Shown: positions 42,775-52,364, numbered from the stretch's first letter. The stretch: 64,000 nt of DNA from Saprospiraceae bacterium (GCA_025055285.1 JANWXM010000001.1:248001-312000), one strand, 5' to 3'. Notes: generated by a model from the sequence alone, not told the origin. A program made the numbers and translations.

Positions 42775-43863
42775 ATGCTGGGCTATCGCTTCTCCGAATA
42801 CAAAGCAAATCCAAATCAAGAGCCGTTCGAACGTTTGTTTAAGATTTTCCAAGAGCTTCTTCTATACACTTCTGGCAATGTGGAAGAAGCGTTGGCCTGG
42901 ATGACCGAGTTGGACAAGGTTTATCACTTCACATCACCCGATTATGGCATAGGTGACTTCATCCGAGACCTCGAGGAAAAAGGTTATATTCGTCGAAATG
43001 CCCACGGTCAAGGAGGCTTTCGACCTACTGCGAAGATGGAAATCTCGCTTCGACAAAAGAGCCTAGAGGAAGTTTTTGGCAACCTCAAAAAAGCAAAAAG
43101 TGGTCAACACAACACAACGCTCATCGGTCGAGGTGACGAATTTACAGCCGACGTGAAGCCTTACGAATTTGGCGATGCTTTAGAAAACCTCGCAGTAACA
43201 AATTCACTGCGAAATGCTTACATCAACCACGGCCTCGACGATTTTCAGCTCACGCAAGACGACCTGGAAGTTTATGAGACCTACTATCAGAGCCAGATGT
43301 CGTCTGTTCTAATGATTGATATCTCGCACTCAATGATTCTCTACGGCGAAGACAGAATTACACCAGCTAAAAAAGTGGCCTTAGCTTTGGCTGAGTTCAT
43401 TCAAACGCGTTACCCGAAGGACACCCTAGACATTATCGTTTTTGGCGACGACGCCTGGCCGATTCAGCTCAAAGACGTTCCCTATTTAGAGGTCGGCCCT
43501 TATCATACGAATACCGTGGCAGGATTGGAATTGGCGATAGATATTTTACGTCGGCGTCGAAATCCAAATAAACAAATCTTTATGATTACTGATGGGAAAC
43601 CCACCTGCTTGAAAATCGGCAAAAATTATTATAAGAATGCTTTTGGCCTTGACCGCAAGATTGTCAATCGGTGCTTAAACTTGGCCGTGCGGTGTCGGAA
43701 GCTGGAAATTCCGATTACTACCTTTATGATTGCTCGCGATCCTTATTTAGTGCGCTTTGTCGAAGCTTTTACTCAAGCCAATAACGGCAAAGCTTTTTAC
43801 GCCACATTACAAGGGCTGGGTAGCTTTGTCCTAGAAAACTATAAGAGGCGAAAAAAATTGTGA
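42775..43863 (+). CDS. VWA domain-containing protein
   Basis: The 362-aa protein has a helical N-terminal half and a C-terminal von Willebrand A domain with the metal site DISHSM at about residue 183 (VLMIDISHSMILYGEDRIT). FGDDAWPIQL, the Thr-containing YHTNTVAGLELAIDIL and IFMITDGKPTC follow, so the MIDAS appears intact. It has no signal peptide. In other bacteria such cytoplasmic VWA proteins accompany MoxR or magnesium-chelatase-like AAA+ ATPases; none is adjacent here. The MoxR at 9388 is 33 kb away. Its partner is therefore unknown. Confidence 0.82.
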   Translation: MLGYRFSEYKANPNQEPFERLFKIFQELLLYTSGNVEEALAWMTELDKVYHFTSPDYGIGDFIRDLEEKGYIRRNAHGQGGFRPTAKMEISLRQKSLEEVFGNLKKAKSGQHNTTLIGRGDEFTADVKPYEFGDALENLAVTNSLRNAYINHGLDDFQLTQDDLEVYETYYQSQMSSVLMIDISHSMILYGEDRITPAKKVALALAEFIQTRYPKDTLDIIVFGDDAWPIQLKDVPYLEVGPYHTNTVAGLELAIDILRRRRNPNKQIFMITDGKPTCLKIGKNYYKNAFGLDRKIVNRCLNLAVRCRKLEIPITTFMIARDPYLVRFVEAFTQANNGKAFYATLQGLGSFVLENYKRRKKL

Positions 43864-43942
43864 GGCTTGCTCCTCACAGGAAAGCCAAAGCTACTTGCCT
43901 TTTTTATTCGAGCAATAGACAAAAAACAGCAAGTCTTCTTTC

Positions 43943-43970
43943 TTGGGTAGAAGACAGCGTCGTATCTTTG
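43943..43970 (+). promoter_or_regulatory. Promoter for rpsU
   Basis: TTG (43943-43945), 17-bp spacer, TATCTTTG (43963-43970): both Bacteroidota promoter elements at proper spacing. Predicted start near 43976 leaves a leader of about 45 nt before rpsU. Confidence 0.7.
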
Positions 43971-44010
43971 CCACCTATTTTCTAATAACCTAAAACAACA
44001 AAAACAAAAA

Positions 44011-44016
44011 AGGAGG
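44011..44016 (+). promoter_or_regulatory. Strong Shine-Dalgarno sequence (AGGAGG) of rpsU
   Basis: AGGAGG lies 6 nt before the rpsU ATG, in an A-rich leader. Most other starts in this window have no such site. Because bS21 helps hide the anti-Shine-Dalgarno of Bacteroidota ribosomes, this site fits autoregulation of rpsU. Confidence 0.85.
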
Positions 44017-44022
44017 AAGTGC

Positions 44023-44214
44023 ATGCTAATTGTCGAAGTCAAAGAAGGTGAAACGATTGACAAAGTTTTAAAAAAATACAAGCGTAAGTTTGATCGCGCA
44101 GGCATTTTGCGCGAATTGCGTCGTAGGAAGGCTTACACGAAGCCTTCGGTAGAGCGTCGCTCAGAAATTCAGCGCGCCATTTATCGCGAGAAGATGTACG
44201 GTAATAAAAATTAA
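44023..44214 (+). CDS. rpsU: 30S ribosomal protein bS21
   Basis: The 63-aa basic protein matches bS21 throughout: MLIVEVKEGETIDKVLKKYK, then FDRAGILRELRRRKAYTKPS and VERRSEIQRAIYREKM. It binds the small-subunit platform near the 3' end of 16S rRNA. It is preceded by a good promoter and a strong Shine-Dalgarno. The Xer recombinase gene follows after 53 bp, the usual arrangement in Bacteroidota. Confidence 0.96.
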   Translation: MLIVEVKEGETIDKVLKKYKRKFDRAGILRELRRRKAYTKPSVERRSEIQRAIYREKMYGNKN

Positions 44215-44267
44215 GGTTTAAGTGCGATGGCGCAGCTATAAAATTAGTAGAGCGATTTTCATGCGCC

Positions 44268-45161
44268 ATGTTTTACGAAGTTCACTTTTTACAACATATT
44301 GCCTTAGAACGCCGCTTAGCTGCACATACAGTGGCGGCCTATCGCGAAGATTTAGAGAGTTTTCTGCGATATGTCAAAGAGCAGTGCCTCACTTCGGTTA
44401 GCGAAGTGAGGCATTCGCATATACGTGCCTGGGCCGCAGCACAATTACAAAGAGGGATAAGTGCGCGTAGCGTTAATCGCCGCCTTTCATGTTTGAAGAC
44501 ATACTTTAAATACCTAAAGGTGCAAGGCTGGATAGAACAAGACCCTATGCGTAAGCTTACTAGCCTAAAGGTTGGACGTCGCTTACCAGTGTTTCTCTCA
44601 GAAGCCGAAGTAAAGGTCTTGCTCACAGACATTTCTTTCTCTCCGGATTACGGCGGTCAACTAGAGCGCATGTTGTTGGAGATCCTCTACGGAGTTGGTT
44701 TGCGCAGCGGCGAACTTATCCGGCTGAAAGTCTCGGATGTAGACATGAGCCGGATGGTTTTGCAAGTAGTAGGTAAGGGCAACCGCGAACGAGCTGTGCC
44801 ATTTGCGCACTATTTGGCCGACGGTCTGGCCAACTTTTTGCGTCTTCGAGCAAAAACTTTTCCTAATACACACGAACCTTGGCTTTTCCTGAGCAAAAAA
44901 GGCGAACAACTTAAACCCATTTTCGTTTATCGCGTTGTACACAAATACTTGTCGGTCGTCAGCGCTGTGGAACAGCGCAGCCCGCATGTGTTGCGGCACA
45001 CTTTCGCAACACACCTTTCAAATCGAGGTGCCAACCTCAATGCCATCAAAGAATTACTTGGACATACCAGTTTGGCAGCTACCCAAATCTACACCCATAA
45101 CAGCATCAGTCGACTAATTGAAGTCTATCAAAAGGCCCACCCAAAAGGAGAGAGTCAATGA
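44268..45161 (+). CDS. Tyrosine recombinase of the XerC/XerD type
   Basis: The 297-aa enzyme has an N-terminal SAM-like core-binding domain (residues 1-85) and a catalytic domain with Arg in [12 protein letters not shown], Lys in [13 protein letters not shown], HxxR in [13 protein letters not shown], His in [11 protein letters not shown] and the nucleophile Tyr in IYTHNS. All six catalytic residues are present and the length fits chromosome-dimer resolution recombinases. The lack of integrase features or phage genes argues against a mobile element. The last codons contain AAAAGGAG, a ribosome binding site for the next gene, which overlaps it by 4 bp. Confidence 0.93.
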   Translation: MFYEVHFLQHIALERRLAAHTVAAYREDLESFLRYVKEQCLTSVSEVRHSHIRAWAAAQLQRGISARSVNRRLSCLKTYFKYLKVQGWIEQDPMRKLTSLKVGRRLPVFLSEAEVKVLLTDISFSPDYGGQLERMLLEILYGVGLRSGELIRLKVSDVDMSRMVLQVVGKGNRERAVPFAHYLADGLANFLRLRAKTFPNTHEPWLFLSKKGEQLKPIFVYRVVHKYLSVVSAVEQRSPHVLRHTFATHLSNRGANLNAIKELLGHTSLAATQIYTHNSISRLIEVYQKAHPKGESQ

Positions 45162-46312
45162 CAGTAGCACAAAATTTTTATTCAGACAACCTTCAGTTGA
45201 TTCGCGACAGCGCGCGTGCTTTTGCGGAGACATACATACGCCCCTATGTAATGGAATGGGACGAAGCCCAGCACTTTCCCGTTCCACTCTTTCGCCAGAT
45301 GGGAGAACACGGCTTTATGGGTGTACTTATTCCTGAAGAATACGGGGGTGCAGGCTTAGGTTATCAGGAGTATGTCACTATTATTGAAGAGATTGCCAAA
45401 GTGTGTGGCTCGATAGGATTGAGCGTGGCAGCGCACAACTCTCTATGTACCAATCATATTTATACTTTCGGTAATGAAGAGCAGCGCCGTAAATACTTGC
45501 CTTTGCTGACTAGCGGCGAATGGATCGGCGCCTGGGCTCTTACTGAGCCCAATACGGGTAGCGATGCGGGCAGGATGCAGTGTGTGGCCCAGCGCGATGG
45601 AGATTATTACATCCTCAACGGCACAAAATGTTGGATTACCCACGGCATTAGCGGACAGGTCGCCGTCGTTATTGCGCGCACGGGGGCATTACTAGATAGT
45701 CGCGGCATGACCGCTTTTATCGTTGAACGCGGTACGCCAGGCTTTCGCAGCGGCAAGAAAGAGAATAAACTAGGGATGCGCGCTAGCGAAACTGCCGAAC
45801 TCATCTTCGACAACTGTCGCATACATAAAAGCCAAGTGCTTGGTCAGGAAGGCGAAGGCTTCATCCAAGCGATGAAGATCCTAGATGGTGGGCGCATTTC
45901 CATCGCTGCCTTATCGCTTGGCATCGCTAAAGGCGCCTATGAGGCCTCGGTCAAGTATGCCAAAGAACGGCATCAATTCGGCCAGCCTATTGCCAATTTC
46001 CAAGCCATTAGCTTCAAGTTGGCCGACATGGCTACCAAAATTAGTGCTGCTGAACTCTTAACGCGCTGGGCAGCAGACCTGAAGAACGCAGGGTTGAAGT
46101 GTACTCGAGAGGCCTCTATGGCTAAATATTATGCCTCAGAAATCTCGGTTCAGATTAGCACCGATGCCATTCAGATTCACGGTGGTTATGGCTACACGAA
46201 AGATTTTCCCGTAGAAAAGTATTATCGTGACTCGAAGCTGTGTACTATTGGCGAGGGTACCTCAGAAATTCAAAAACTCGTCATTGCGCGCGAATTACTG
46301 CGCGAAAAATAA
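45158..46312 (+). CDS. Acyl-CoA dehydrogenase
   Basis: The 384-aa FAD enzyme catalyses alpha,beta-dehydrogenation of an acyl-CoA. Seen are [19 protein letters not shown], the [19 protein letters not shown] signature, [14 protein letters not shown], the Q-rich middle and the C-terminal [20 protein letters not shown] with [19 protein letters not shown]. The Glu of the [17 protein letters not shown] region is the usual catalytic base of short-chain/general members. The ATG overlaps the recombinase stop (ATGA). The chain length of the substrate is not known. It is followed 6 bp later by an MBL-fold gene. Confidence 0.93.
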   Translation: MTVAQNFYSDNLQLIRDSARAFAETYIRPYVMEWDEAQHFPVPLFRQMGEHGFMGVLIPEEYGGAGLGYQEYVTIIEEIAKVCGSIGLSVAAHNSLCTNHIYTFGNEEQRRKYLPLLTSGEWIGAWALTEPNTGSDAGRMQCVAQRDGDYYILNGTKCWITHGISGQVAVVIARTGALLDSRGMTAFIVERGTPGFRSGKKENKLGMRASETAELIFDNCRIHKSQVLGQEGEGFIQAMKILDGGRISIAALSLGIAKGAYEASVKYAKERHQFGQPIANFQAISFKLADMATKISAAELLTRWAADLKNAGLKCTREASMAKYYASEISVQISTDAIQIHGGYGYTKDFPVEKYYRDSKLCTIGEGTSEIQKLVIARELLREK

Positions 46313-46318
46313 CGCTTC

Positions 46319-47224
46319 ATGACCATCCACACCTTAGACCTTAAATTTTTAGGCCTAGCGCGGGCTATCGCAGTTTTTGTAGTTGAAGGACCAAAGGGCG
46401 TGGCGTTAGTGGAGACGGGGCCTCATTCCACACACGAACGCGTAAGCGAGTTGGTAAGTGAGTTAGGCTGGTCGCCTTCCGACTTTCGGCACATTTTCCT
46501 ATCGCATATTCATTTTGATCACGCAGGTGCGGCTTGGGTATGGGGGCGTCAAGGCGCTCGTGTTTACGTACACCCAGTAGGACGAGCACACTTGATGGCT
46601 CCAGAAAAACTCTATCAATCGGCCCGTCGGATATATGGCGATCAAATGGAGCACTTATGGGGGACGGTAGAACCCATCCCAGAAAGTCAACTTTATGCAC
46701 CAGAGCACGGCGAGATCATAGAAGCTGTAGGGCTGCGTTTTCGGGCTTGGTATACACCAGGACATGCAACGCATCACCTTGCTTGGGAAGTGAGTGAGCC
46801 TGGTGGCAACGCCGTTGTCTTCACGGGCGATGTAGCAGGCGTATGTATCAATGGGCACTACGTAGTACCGCCTTGTCCACCGCCCGACATCAATATAGAA
46901 GACTGGCTGTCGTCTATTCAGTTGTTGCATGCTTTGCCAGCTTCGACCCTGTATTTGACCCACTTTGGTCTGGTAGAGGACAAAGTCCGGCATTTGCACG
47001 ACTTAGAGAAACGCTTGCTAGCGTGGGCAAATTGGATGAAACCCTACGCTCAACGCAAGGCTCAAGTGGAGGAGGTTATGCCAGAGTTCTTGGCTTTTGT
47101 TCGAGAGGATATGACCGCAGCTGGCATCGATGCAGCTACGGCGGCATGCTACGAAGCTGCCAACCCAGCTTTTATGTCGGTAGCCGGGTTGTTGCGCTAT
47201 TGGAACAAAAAGCTTTTTGCATGA
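46319..47224 (+). CDS. Metallo-beta-lactamase fold hydrolase
   Basis: The 301-aa cytoplasmic hydrolase has the metal motif LSHIHFDHAGAAW (HxHxDH), then PGHATHHLAW with the next His, VFTGDVAGV with the bridging Asp, and LTHFG with a later His. It is a glyoxalase-II/lactonase-like member with two metal ions; the natural substrate is not known. It lies between acyl-CoA dehydrogenase and a sugar kinase, overlapping the latter by ATGA. A link to CoA or fatty-acid metabolism is only suggested by position. Confidence 0.9.
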   Translation: MTIHTLDLKFLGLARAIAVFVVEGPKGVALVETGPHSTHERVSELVSELGWSPSDFRHIFLSHIHFDHAGAAWVWGRQGARVYVHPVGRAHLMAPEKLYQSARRIYGDQMEHLWGTVEPIPESQLYAPEHGEIIEAVGLRFRAWYTPGHATHHLAWEVSEPGGNAVVFTGDVAGVCINGHYVVPPCPPPDINIEDWLSSIQLLHALPASTLYLTHFGLVEDKVRHLHDLEKRLLAWANWMKPYAQRKAQVEEVMPEFLAFVREDMTAAGIDAATAACYEAANPAFMSVAGLLRYWNKKLFA

Positions 47225-48216
47225 ATGCTGCTCAAATTTTGGCTCGTCTTCGCGGCTTATGCGTGGGCGTTGTGGGCGACAGCATGCTCGACCGCTATCT
47301 CATAGGGTCAGTAACTCGCATCTCTCCAGAAGCACCTGTGCCGGTAGTTTTGCACGAACGCACAGAAGACCGCCTGGGAGGAGCCGCTAACGTGGCGCTT
47401 AACCTCAGTGCTTTAGGAGCAAAAGCCATTCTATGTAGCGTTATTGGCTGCGATGCAGAAGGAGAGGCTCTTCGACAATTATTGCCCGAGGCAAAATTGA
47501 CTGACGAGGGCTTACTGTCGTTGGCTGAGCGTCCCACTACTGTGAAGATGCGCGTGTTGGGCAACAACCAGCAGATGCTTCGTATAGACCGGGAGGTCAC
47601 GCATCCGCTCGGGCTCGCCGAAGAACGTCGCTTCGTAGAACACGTTCAAGAAGTGCTATCGCGCCATCGAGTGCAGGCCCTCATTTTTCAAGACTATAAC
47701 AAAGGTGTGTTAACGCCCTTTGTGATTCAGAATTTACTGGATTATGCTCGATCATGCAGCATCTTTACCGCCGTTGACCCTAAAAGGGCGCACTTCTTCG
47801 CTTATCGAGGTGTTCATTTTTTTAAACCCAATTTGAAAGAAGTGCGCGATAGCATACCTTTTACTGTAGAAGCGACTGTAGCCTCTCTTCGCCAGGCCAC
47901 AACATTTTTGCGCGCTAAGCTGGATTGCGCAAAGATTATGATTACGTTATCGGAAAAAGGCCTATTTTTGGATGATGAAAAAAGTGCCCAGCTCTATCCT
48001 ACAGCTCCGCGCAAAGTGGCGGACGTTAGTGGAGCCGGCGATACGGTAATCAGTGTTGCTACGCTAGCCATGGTAGCAGGTCTGGAAAGTCGATTAGTTG
48101 CTGCTTTGTCAAATTTAGCGGGCGGTCAAGTCTGTGAGTTTCCGGGAGTCGTGCCCGTACAGATAAATTTATTGGAACAGGAGCTGGCGCAGTGGTTGAC
48201 GCAAAACGAAGAGTGA
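47221..48216 (+). CDS. rfaE1: PfkB family heptose-7-phosphate kinase-like enzyme (RfaE domain I)
   Basis: The 331-aa kinase closely resembles the first half of HldE: VGVVGDSMLDRYLIGSVTRI, SPEAPVPVVLHE, LGGAANVALNLSALGAK and DVSGAGDTVISVA with the catalytic Asp. It would phosphorylate D-glycero-D-manno-heptose 7-phosphate for LPS core or S-layer heptose. The nucleotidyltransferase half (RfaE2) is absent, so it must be a separate gene elsewhere. ATG 47221 is chosen; the open frame reaching back to 46843 merely lies over the preceding gene. It overlaps that gene by ATGA. Confidence 0.88.
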   Translation: MNAAQILARLRGLCVGVVGDSMLDRYLIGSVTRISPEAPVPVVLHERTEDRLGGAANVALNLSALGAKAILCSVIGCDAEGEALRQLLPEAKLTDEGLLSLAERPTTVKMRVLGNNQQMLRIDREVTHPLGLAEERRFVEHVQEVLSRHRVQALIFQDYNKGVLTPFVIQNLLDYARSCSIFTAVDPKRAHFFAYRGVHFFKPNLKEVRDSIPFTVEATVASLRQATTFLRAKLDCAKIMITLSEKGLFLDDEKSAQLYPTAPRKVADVSGAGDTVISVATLAMVAGLESRLVAALSNLAGGQVCEFPGVVPVQINLLEQELAQWLTQNEE

Positions 48217-48218
48217 AC

Positions 48219-49235
48219 ATGAAAAATCTCCTCTCAGTTATTGCTGTCTTTGTGCATGTCGGAAGTCTTTGCGCGCAGTTTCAGTTGCTTCCCGATACAC
48301 TGTTGGTTCAGCGCTTTGAGGTAGACCCGACAGATACCATGTTGATCTTTCCTTTGGGTAATGACCTACAATGGGTAAACTGGGATGCGGACAGAGTTCC
48401 GCCTCAATGTGCGCTCGGCATGGTCCCTGGTGCTTGGTATTGGGAAAGTGACCTGGGAGATACAACTGGTTTAAACAGTGCCTTCACTAGTTGTTCCTAC
48501 TTGGCAAATCCCAACGTGCCCAATGAAAATTGGCTAATTACTCCGCCGATTTTCATTACTGATTCTCAGGCAGTACTCACCTGGCGCTCCTTGTCGCTGG
48601 AAGGCCCAGGCTATCTAGATGGGTACAAAGTACTGATTTCCACTACGAGTAATGCGCCCTATGAAGGAGCCTTTACCGATACCATCTTTGTCGCTGCGGA
48701 AATGGTGCGTGCTCTAGTTCCAGGTTCCCTCAATCCGGACGACTACATCTTCTCTCCTGGATATGTGCACGCTAATCGATATCGAGACAGCGCTTATTTC
48801 TTCCTCCCGAACGATACTTTCCCTAGTAATCGAGGGCGCATGGAGCCTCACGCAGTTAGCTTGTCAGCATACAGTAGAAAACGAATTTATATTGCTTTTC
48901 TCCATGATTCGCGAGACGACAACACCTTGCAAATAGACGACATCGTAGTTGTTCAGGGAATCAGCTTAAATGCCTCACATCCTGCTGCTTTGGAGATTTT
49001 GCGCATTTACCCTAATCCAACCCAAGGTAGAGCGATACTTTTTCTTCCAGCGGTCTTTCGCCCAACGCGCTTGTGCGTAACCAATCCGGTGGGCCGGGTT
49101 GTTGCAGTATCTGCCTTTCAGGGCTATGCTACAGATAGGGTAGAGGTGGATCTGAGCGCTTTGCCGGTTGGCATGTATTGGATTTTCCTCGATACTGAGC
49201 GGGCAACATTTAGCGCGCGAATTGTGAAGATGTGA
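48219..49235 (+). CDS. Secreted protein with cleaved-adhesin-like domain and T9SS sorting domain
   Basis: The 338-aa protein has a signal peptide (MKNLLSVIAVFVHVGSLCAQ). A choice-of-anchor/cleaved-adhesin type beta-sandwich follows (about 25-240: NWLITPPIFITDSQAVLTW, GYLDGYKVLISTTS, RIYIAFLHDSRDDNTLQIDD). The C-terminal T9SS sorting domain has RIYPNPTQGRAI and LPVGMYWIFLD and ends ARIVKM. ATG 48219 starts the signal peptide directly after the kinase stop (2 bp apart). The module is often found in surface adhesins and hemagglutinins; no enzyme domain is seen. Confidence 0.85.
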   Translation: MKNLLSVIAVFVHVGSLCAQFQLLPDTLLVQRFEVDPTDTMLIFPLGNDLQWVNWDADRVPPQCALGMVPGAWYWESDLGDTTGLNSAFTSCSYLANPNVPNENWLITPPIFITDSQAVLTWRSLSLEGPGYLDGYKVLISTTSNAPYEGAFTDTIFVAAEMVRALVPGSLNPDDYIFSPGYVHANRYRDSAYFFLPNDTFPSNRGRMEPHAVSLSAYSRKRIYIAFLHDSRDDNTLQIDDIVVVQGISLNASHPAALEILRIYPNPTQGRAILFLPAVFRPTRLCVTNPVGRVVAVSAFQGYATDRVEVDLSALPVGMYWIFLDTERATFSARIVKM

Positions 49236-49475
49236 TCTTTTGGGAGATAAACCTCGCCTTTTCCTTAGAGAAATTGCAGGACAAAGAGGGTCCAAGCTTT
49301 ATTTTCGAAGCGCTTTTGGGCCTATTGTTAGCTTTGTGTCAAAATCGTATTCAAAAACCTTCCTTCTAATTAAAAATTTTTGCACAAGTACCTAAAAGAG
49401 CATTTATTTGCACGGCTTTTTACGAGGCGTTTATAGCCTCAGCTACCTCTTTTCTGTTAGTTGTTTGAAAAGGCT

Positions 49476-50411
49476 ATGATCAGTCGCCGCAGCGTTCGCG
49501 TAAAAGTCATGCAGCTGTTGTATATGCTCAACCGCGATGAGCAGCTTACTTACTCTGATTTGGTTGAGTTATACAAAGCAGGCATTGGCAAAACCTATGA
49601 ATTATACCTGATGCATCTTTACCTGCTGCTGCGGGTGACTCAGTGTGCCGAAGAGGACGCCAAAATCCGGGCGCAAAAAGTATTGCCCTCAGAAGAAGAT
49701 CAAAAATTCTCCCCTCGCCTATATAGAAATCCCTGTATTCAAAGCCTGGCAAACAACCTGCCTTTTTTAAGGCTGGTAGAGCAGCACCACCTCTCTGAAA
49801 ACCTGGAAAACGATCTGTTGTATCGGCTCTACCAAGCATTCAGCACCACAGAGGCCTACAAACACTATTTAAGCCTGGAAGATCCGACCCGAGAAGATCA
49901 CATCAAAGTCCTGTTGGAGTTGTATCGGTTTTTGGTCAATCAAGACCTCTTTGTGGAGATAGTTGAGGATCGCTACAGCAATTGGGCCGACGATGAGTCA
50001 CTTGTAGTAGGGGCGATGAAGAAAACCATCAAGGCCATGCCGCTAGAAGGCGAATTTTATCGCGAGCATGAGCCCTCGGATGAAACAGTTCGGGAGTTTG
50101 GAGAACAGCTTTTGCGCAAGACATGTCAAGAAGACCGGGCGCTCTACGACCTCATTGCTCCTATGCTGAAGAATTGGGACCCTGAACGCGTAGCTGTGCT
50201 AGACATGATCATGCTTAAAATGGCTGTATGCGAGCTCTTGCATTTCCCCACTATTCCAGTGAAGGTTACTATCAATGAGTTTGTAGAAATTTCAAAGGCT
50301 TACTCGACAGAAAATAGCCGTGAGTTTATAAATGGCGTTCTAGACCGCCTCATGAAGCGCCTCAAAAAAGAGGGTCGTCTCGTCAAGGAAGGGCGCGGCT
50401 TGTTGGAATAA
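49476..50411 (+). CDS. nusB: Transcription antitermination factor NusB (long form)
   Basis: The 311-aa protein has a NusB fold at its C-terminal half (about 185-300): LYDLIAPMLKNWDPERVAVL, then LKMAVCELLHFPTIPVKVTI and NEFVEISKAYSTENSREFIN. An N-terminal helical extension (MISRRSVRVKVMQLLYMLNR...) is typical of Bacteroidota NusB. NusB binds boxA RNA with NusE to antiterminate rRNA transcription. The ATG at 49476 gives the conserved SRRSVRVKVMQ start. A short extra start lies five codons upstream. Confidence 0.92.
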   Translation: MISRRSVRVKVMQLLYMLNRDEQLTYSDLVELYKAGIGKTYELYLMHLYLLLRVTQCAEEDAKIRAQKVLPSEEDQKFSPRLYRNPCIQSLANNLPFLRLVEQHHLSENLENDLLYRLYQAFSTTEAYKHYLSLEDPTREDHIKVLLELYRFLVNQDLFVEIVEDRYSNWADDESLVVGAMKKTIKAMPLEGEFYREHEPSDETVREFGEQLLRKTCQEDRALYDLIAPMLKNWDPERVAVLDMIMLKMAVCELLHFPTIPVKVTINEFVEISKAYSTENSREFINGVLDRLMKRLKKEGRLVKEGRGLLE

Positions 50412-50652
50412 GTTCGAGGTAAAGTGATGCTCGGTTGTCTTTAATGAAAGGAGAGGGAGAACTCCTATCAAGAAGGCACTTGCCTGCTCAGGAGACATAC
50501 CGTTTTTGATATATGGTCTCTCCAATTTCTTCTATTGCGGACCGCCCTCAACGCTCGAACATGTTGCCCTTAGTGATGACCTTTGAATTCAATGCGTTGC
50601 TCTTTGATATTTAGAGTTTTATCGAAGTAATGTGAAATCGGGAGATAAGCCA

Positions 50653-51765
50653 TTAAGTTGGGCTTTCGGCGGTGGTTGGGCCAATAGTGTGGATACGATA
50701 GTCTGTCTCGAAAGTGCGCACGACTCTTTCTAGGCGGTCGTGATGGGTGTCGGTGAGAAAAATTTGGCCGAATTGCCGTTTCCAGAGCAGGTTAATGAGT
50801 TGTTGAACTCGTCGTTCGTCTAGCTTATCAAAGATATCGTCGAGTAAGAGCAAAGGCGATACACCTTTGGCTTGTCGAAGCATTTCATATTGCGCCAAGC
50901 GAAGAGCCAGCAAGAAGGATTTGAGTTGTCCTTGCGAGGCATACTTTTTGACTGGATAGCCGTGGATTGTTAAGTTCAGATCATCGCGATGAGGGCCCAC
51001 GGAAGTAAATTGCAGAGCGCAGTCGCGTTCGCGGTGAGCGAGGAGTTCGGCAAAGAGGTCATCAGCATGGCTGCCTTGCTCGAATTGGAGCGTGGCGCAT
51101 TCGTCCCGGCCGGCGATTTCGGCGTAGATTTCTTGAAAGACTGGCGCTAAATCGGCGACGAAAGTCCGACGCATTTGCCATAAAACAGCAGCTGGATGCG
51201 CCATTTGCTGGTCGAAGGTTTCAAGAAGGAGAGCATCGTAACGGCGTTGTTCGGCAAAGGTTTTGAGCAGTGCGTTGCGCTGTTTTAGCAAAGATTGATA
51301 AATAGTCAGCTGATTCAGGTATTCGGGCGAGAGTTGCGATAGCGTAGCGTCGAGAAAACGCCGGCGCTCTTCACTGCCTTGCTGGACAAGGGCAATGTCA
51401 TCGGGCGATACCATGACCACCGGAAAAAGTCCTACGTAGTCCATGAGTCGGGTAAAGAGAGCGCCATTGCATTCCACTTCTTTCCGTTGGCCGTCGTACT
51501 TGACAACTATGCTTTGCTGTTGGCCATTCCGTTCGAAACAACCTTCGATGCGGTAAAAGTCGGCACCATGCTGTACGAGGTACTTGTCAGCAACTCCTCG
51601 ATGGCTTCGAGTTAGGCAAAGGACGTGAATCGCTTCAAGTAGGTTTGTCTTGCCCGCTCCGTTAAGTCCTGTGAAGCCGTTGAGGCGAGGGGCCATCTCT
51701 ACCTTGTAATGCCCATGATTTTTGAAATGCGTCAGTTGCAAGTTTTTTAGAAAGAGGAGGTTCAC
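50653..51765 (-). CDS. recF: DNA replication and repair protein RecF
   Basis: The 370-aa SMC-like ATPase loads RecA at gaps with RecO and RecR. It has the start LKNLQLTHFKNH, Walker A GLNGAGKTN, LCLTRSHRG, signature-like YASQGQLKSFLLALRLAQYE, and Walker B LLLLDDIFDKLDERR. GTG at 51765 gives the normal N-terminus VNLLFLKNLQL and lies just after the stop of the upstream outer-membrane gene (5 bp). The longer frame to 51807 overlaps that gene and is unlikely. Confidence 0.92.
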   Translation of the reverse strand: MNLLFLKNLQLTHFKNHGHYKVEMAPRLNGFTGLNGAGKTNLLEAIHVLCLTRSHRGVADKYLVQHGADFYRIEGCFERNGQQQSIVVKYDGQRKEVECNGALFTRLMDYVGLFPVVMVSPDDIALVQQGSEERRRFLDATLSQLSPEYLNQLTIYQSLLKQRNALLKTFAEQRRYDALLLETFDQQMAHPAAVLWQMRRTFVADLAPVFQEIYAEIAGRDECATLQFEQGSHADDLFAELLAHRERDCALQFTSVGPHRDDLNLTIHGYPVKKYASQGQLKSFLLALRLAQYEMLRQAKGVSPLLLLDDIFDKLDERRVQQLINLLWKRQFGQIFLTDTHHDRLERVVRTFETDYRIHTIGPTTAESPT

Positions 51766-51770
51766 TTTGT

Positions 51771-52364
51771 TTAAAAGCCAAAGGTGAAAGCAAAGCGGTA
51801 CTGCCACGGATTTTCGAAGGCGTTGATGTCATTGCCGATAAAGAAGTCGTAGAGGATAGCGACCTCTTGCCCTGCTCCACCGCGTCCGCCGCTGAAATTA
51901 TAGCCAATGCCGGCAAGCTGTACTGGGCGTGTTCGAGAAGTTTTTCGGAAATCCGTTCCATTCGTTTCGACATACTGGTCGGAACGCGTGCCGATCTCTC
52001 CATGAATAAAGAAGCCGCGAAATATGTGTAGCCGCCCAAAAAGGGCTACTTCAGTATCAAATAAGTTGAAAGCACGGACGCCTTGTATTTTCTGATAGGT
52101 ATACGTAATGCCTACACGAGGGCCAATAGAGAAGGGCGGTAAGATTTTGTAGCCTACCATAGGCGATAAATTGATACTGAAGACTGAAGAAAAGCCGCCA
52201 CCACCAAGGCCCAGCCCAAAAAATCCGCCATACCAAAGGTAGTCTTTCAGGGAGTATTCTTTGCCCGTGCGGCTTTCTGTAGAACGGCGGATTTGAGCAA
52301 ATGCTGGAAGCGGTATTCCAACACCAAGAAGAAGCAACAAGCCAATAACGAAACCTTTTCTCAT
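51771..52364 (-). CDS. Small outer-membrane beta-barrel protein
   Basis: The 197-aa protein has a signal peptide (MRKGFVIGLLLLLGVGIPLP, cleavage near AFAQ). A barrel of alternating strands follows: GGFFGLGLGGGGFSSVFSIN, MVGYKILPPFSIGPRVGITY, GRLHIFRGFFIHGEIGTRS. A terminal Phe (FAFTFGF) is typical of outer-membrane insertion. Eight strands are likely, as in the OmpA-like/porin-family barrels. It is co-oriented with recF and probably shares a transcript. ATG 52364 starts the signal; earlier codons (to 52454) do not fit. Confidence 0.82.
   Translation of the reverse strand: MRKGFVIGLLLLLGVGIPLPAFAQIRRSTESRTGKEYSLKDYLWYGGFFGLGLGGGGFSSVFSINLSPMVGYKILPPFSIGPRVGITYTYQKIQGVRAFNLFDTEVALFGRLHIFRGFFIHGEIGTRSDQYVETNGTDFRKTSRTRPVQLAGIGYNFSGGRGGAGQEVAILYDFFIGNDINAFENPWQYRFAFTFGF

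Noticed and set aside
44268-45161. Tyrosine recombinase as sign of a mobile element
   Set aside because: The neighbours are rpsU and acyl-CoA dehydrogenase, no phage genes or attachment repeats; it fits the housekeeping Xer type.
46843-47220. N-terminal extension of the heptose-kinase frame
   Set aside because: It only overlaps the metallo-beta-lactamase gene in another frame; the kinase domain begins at 47221.
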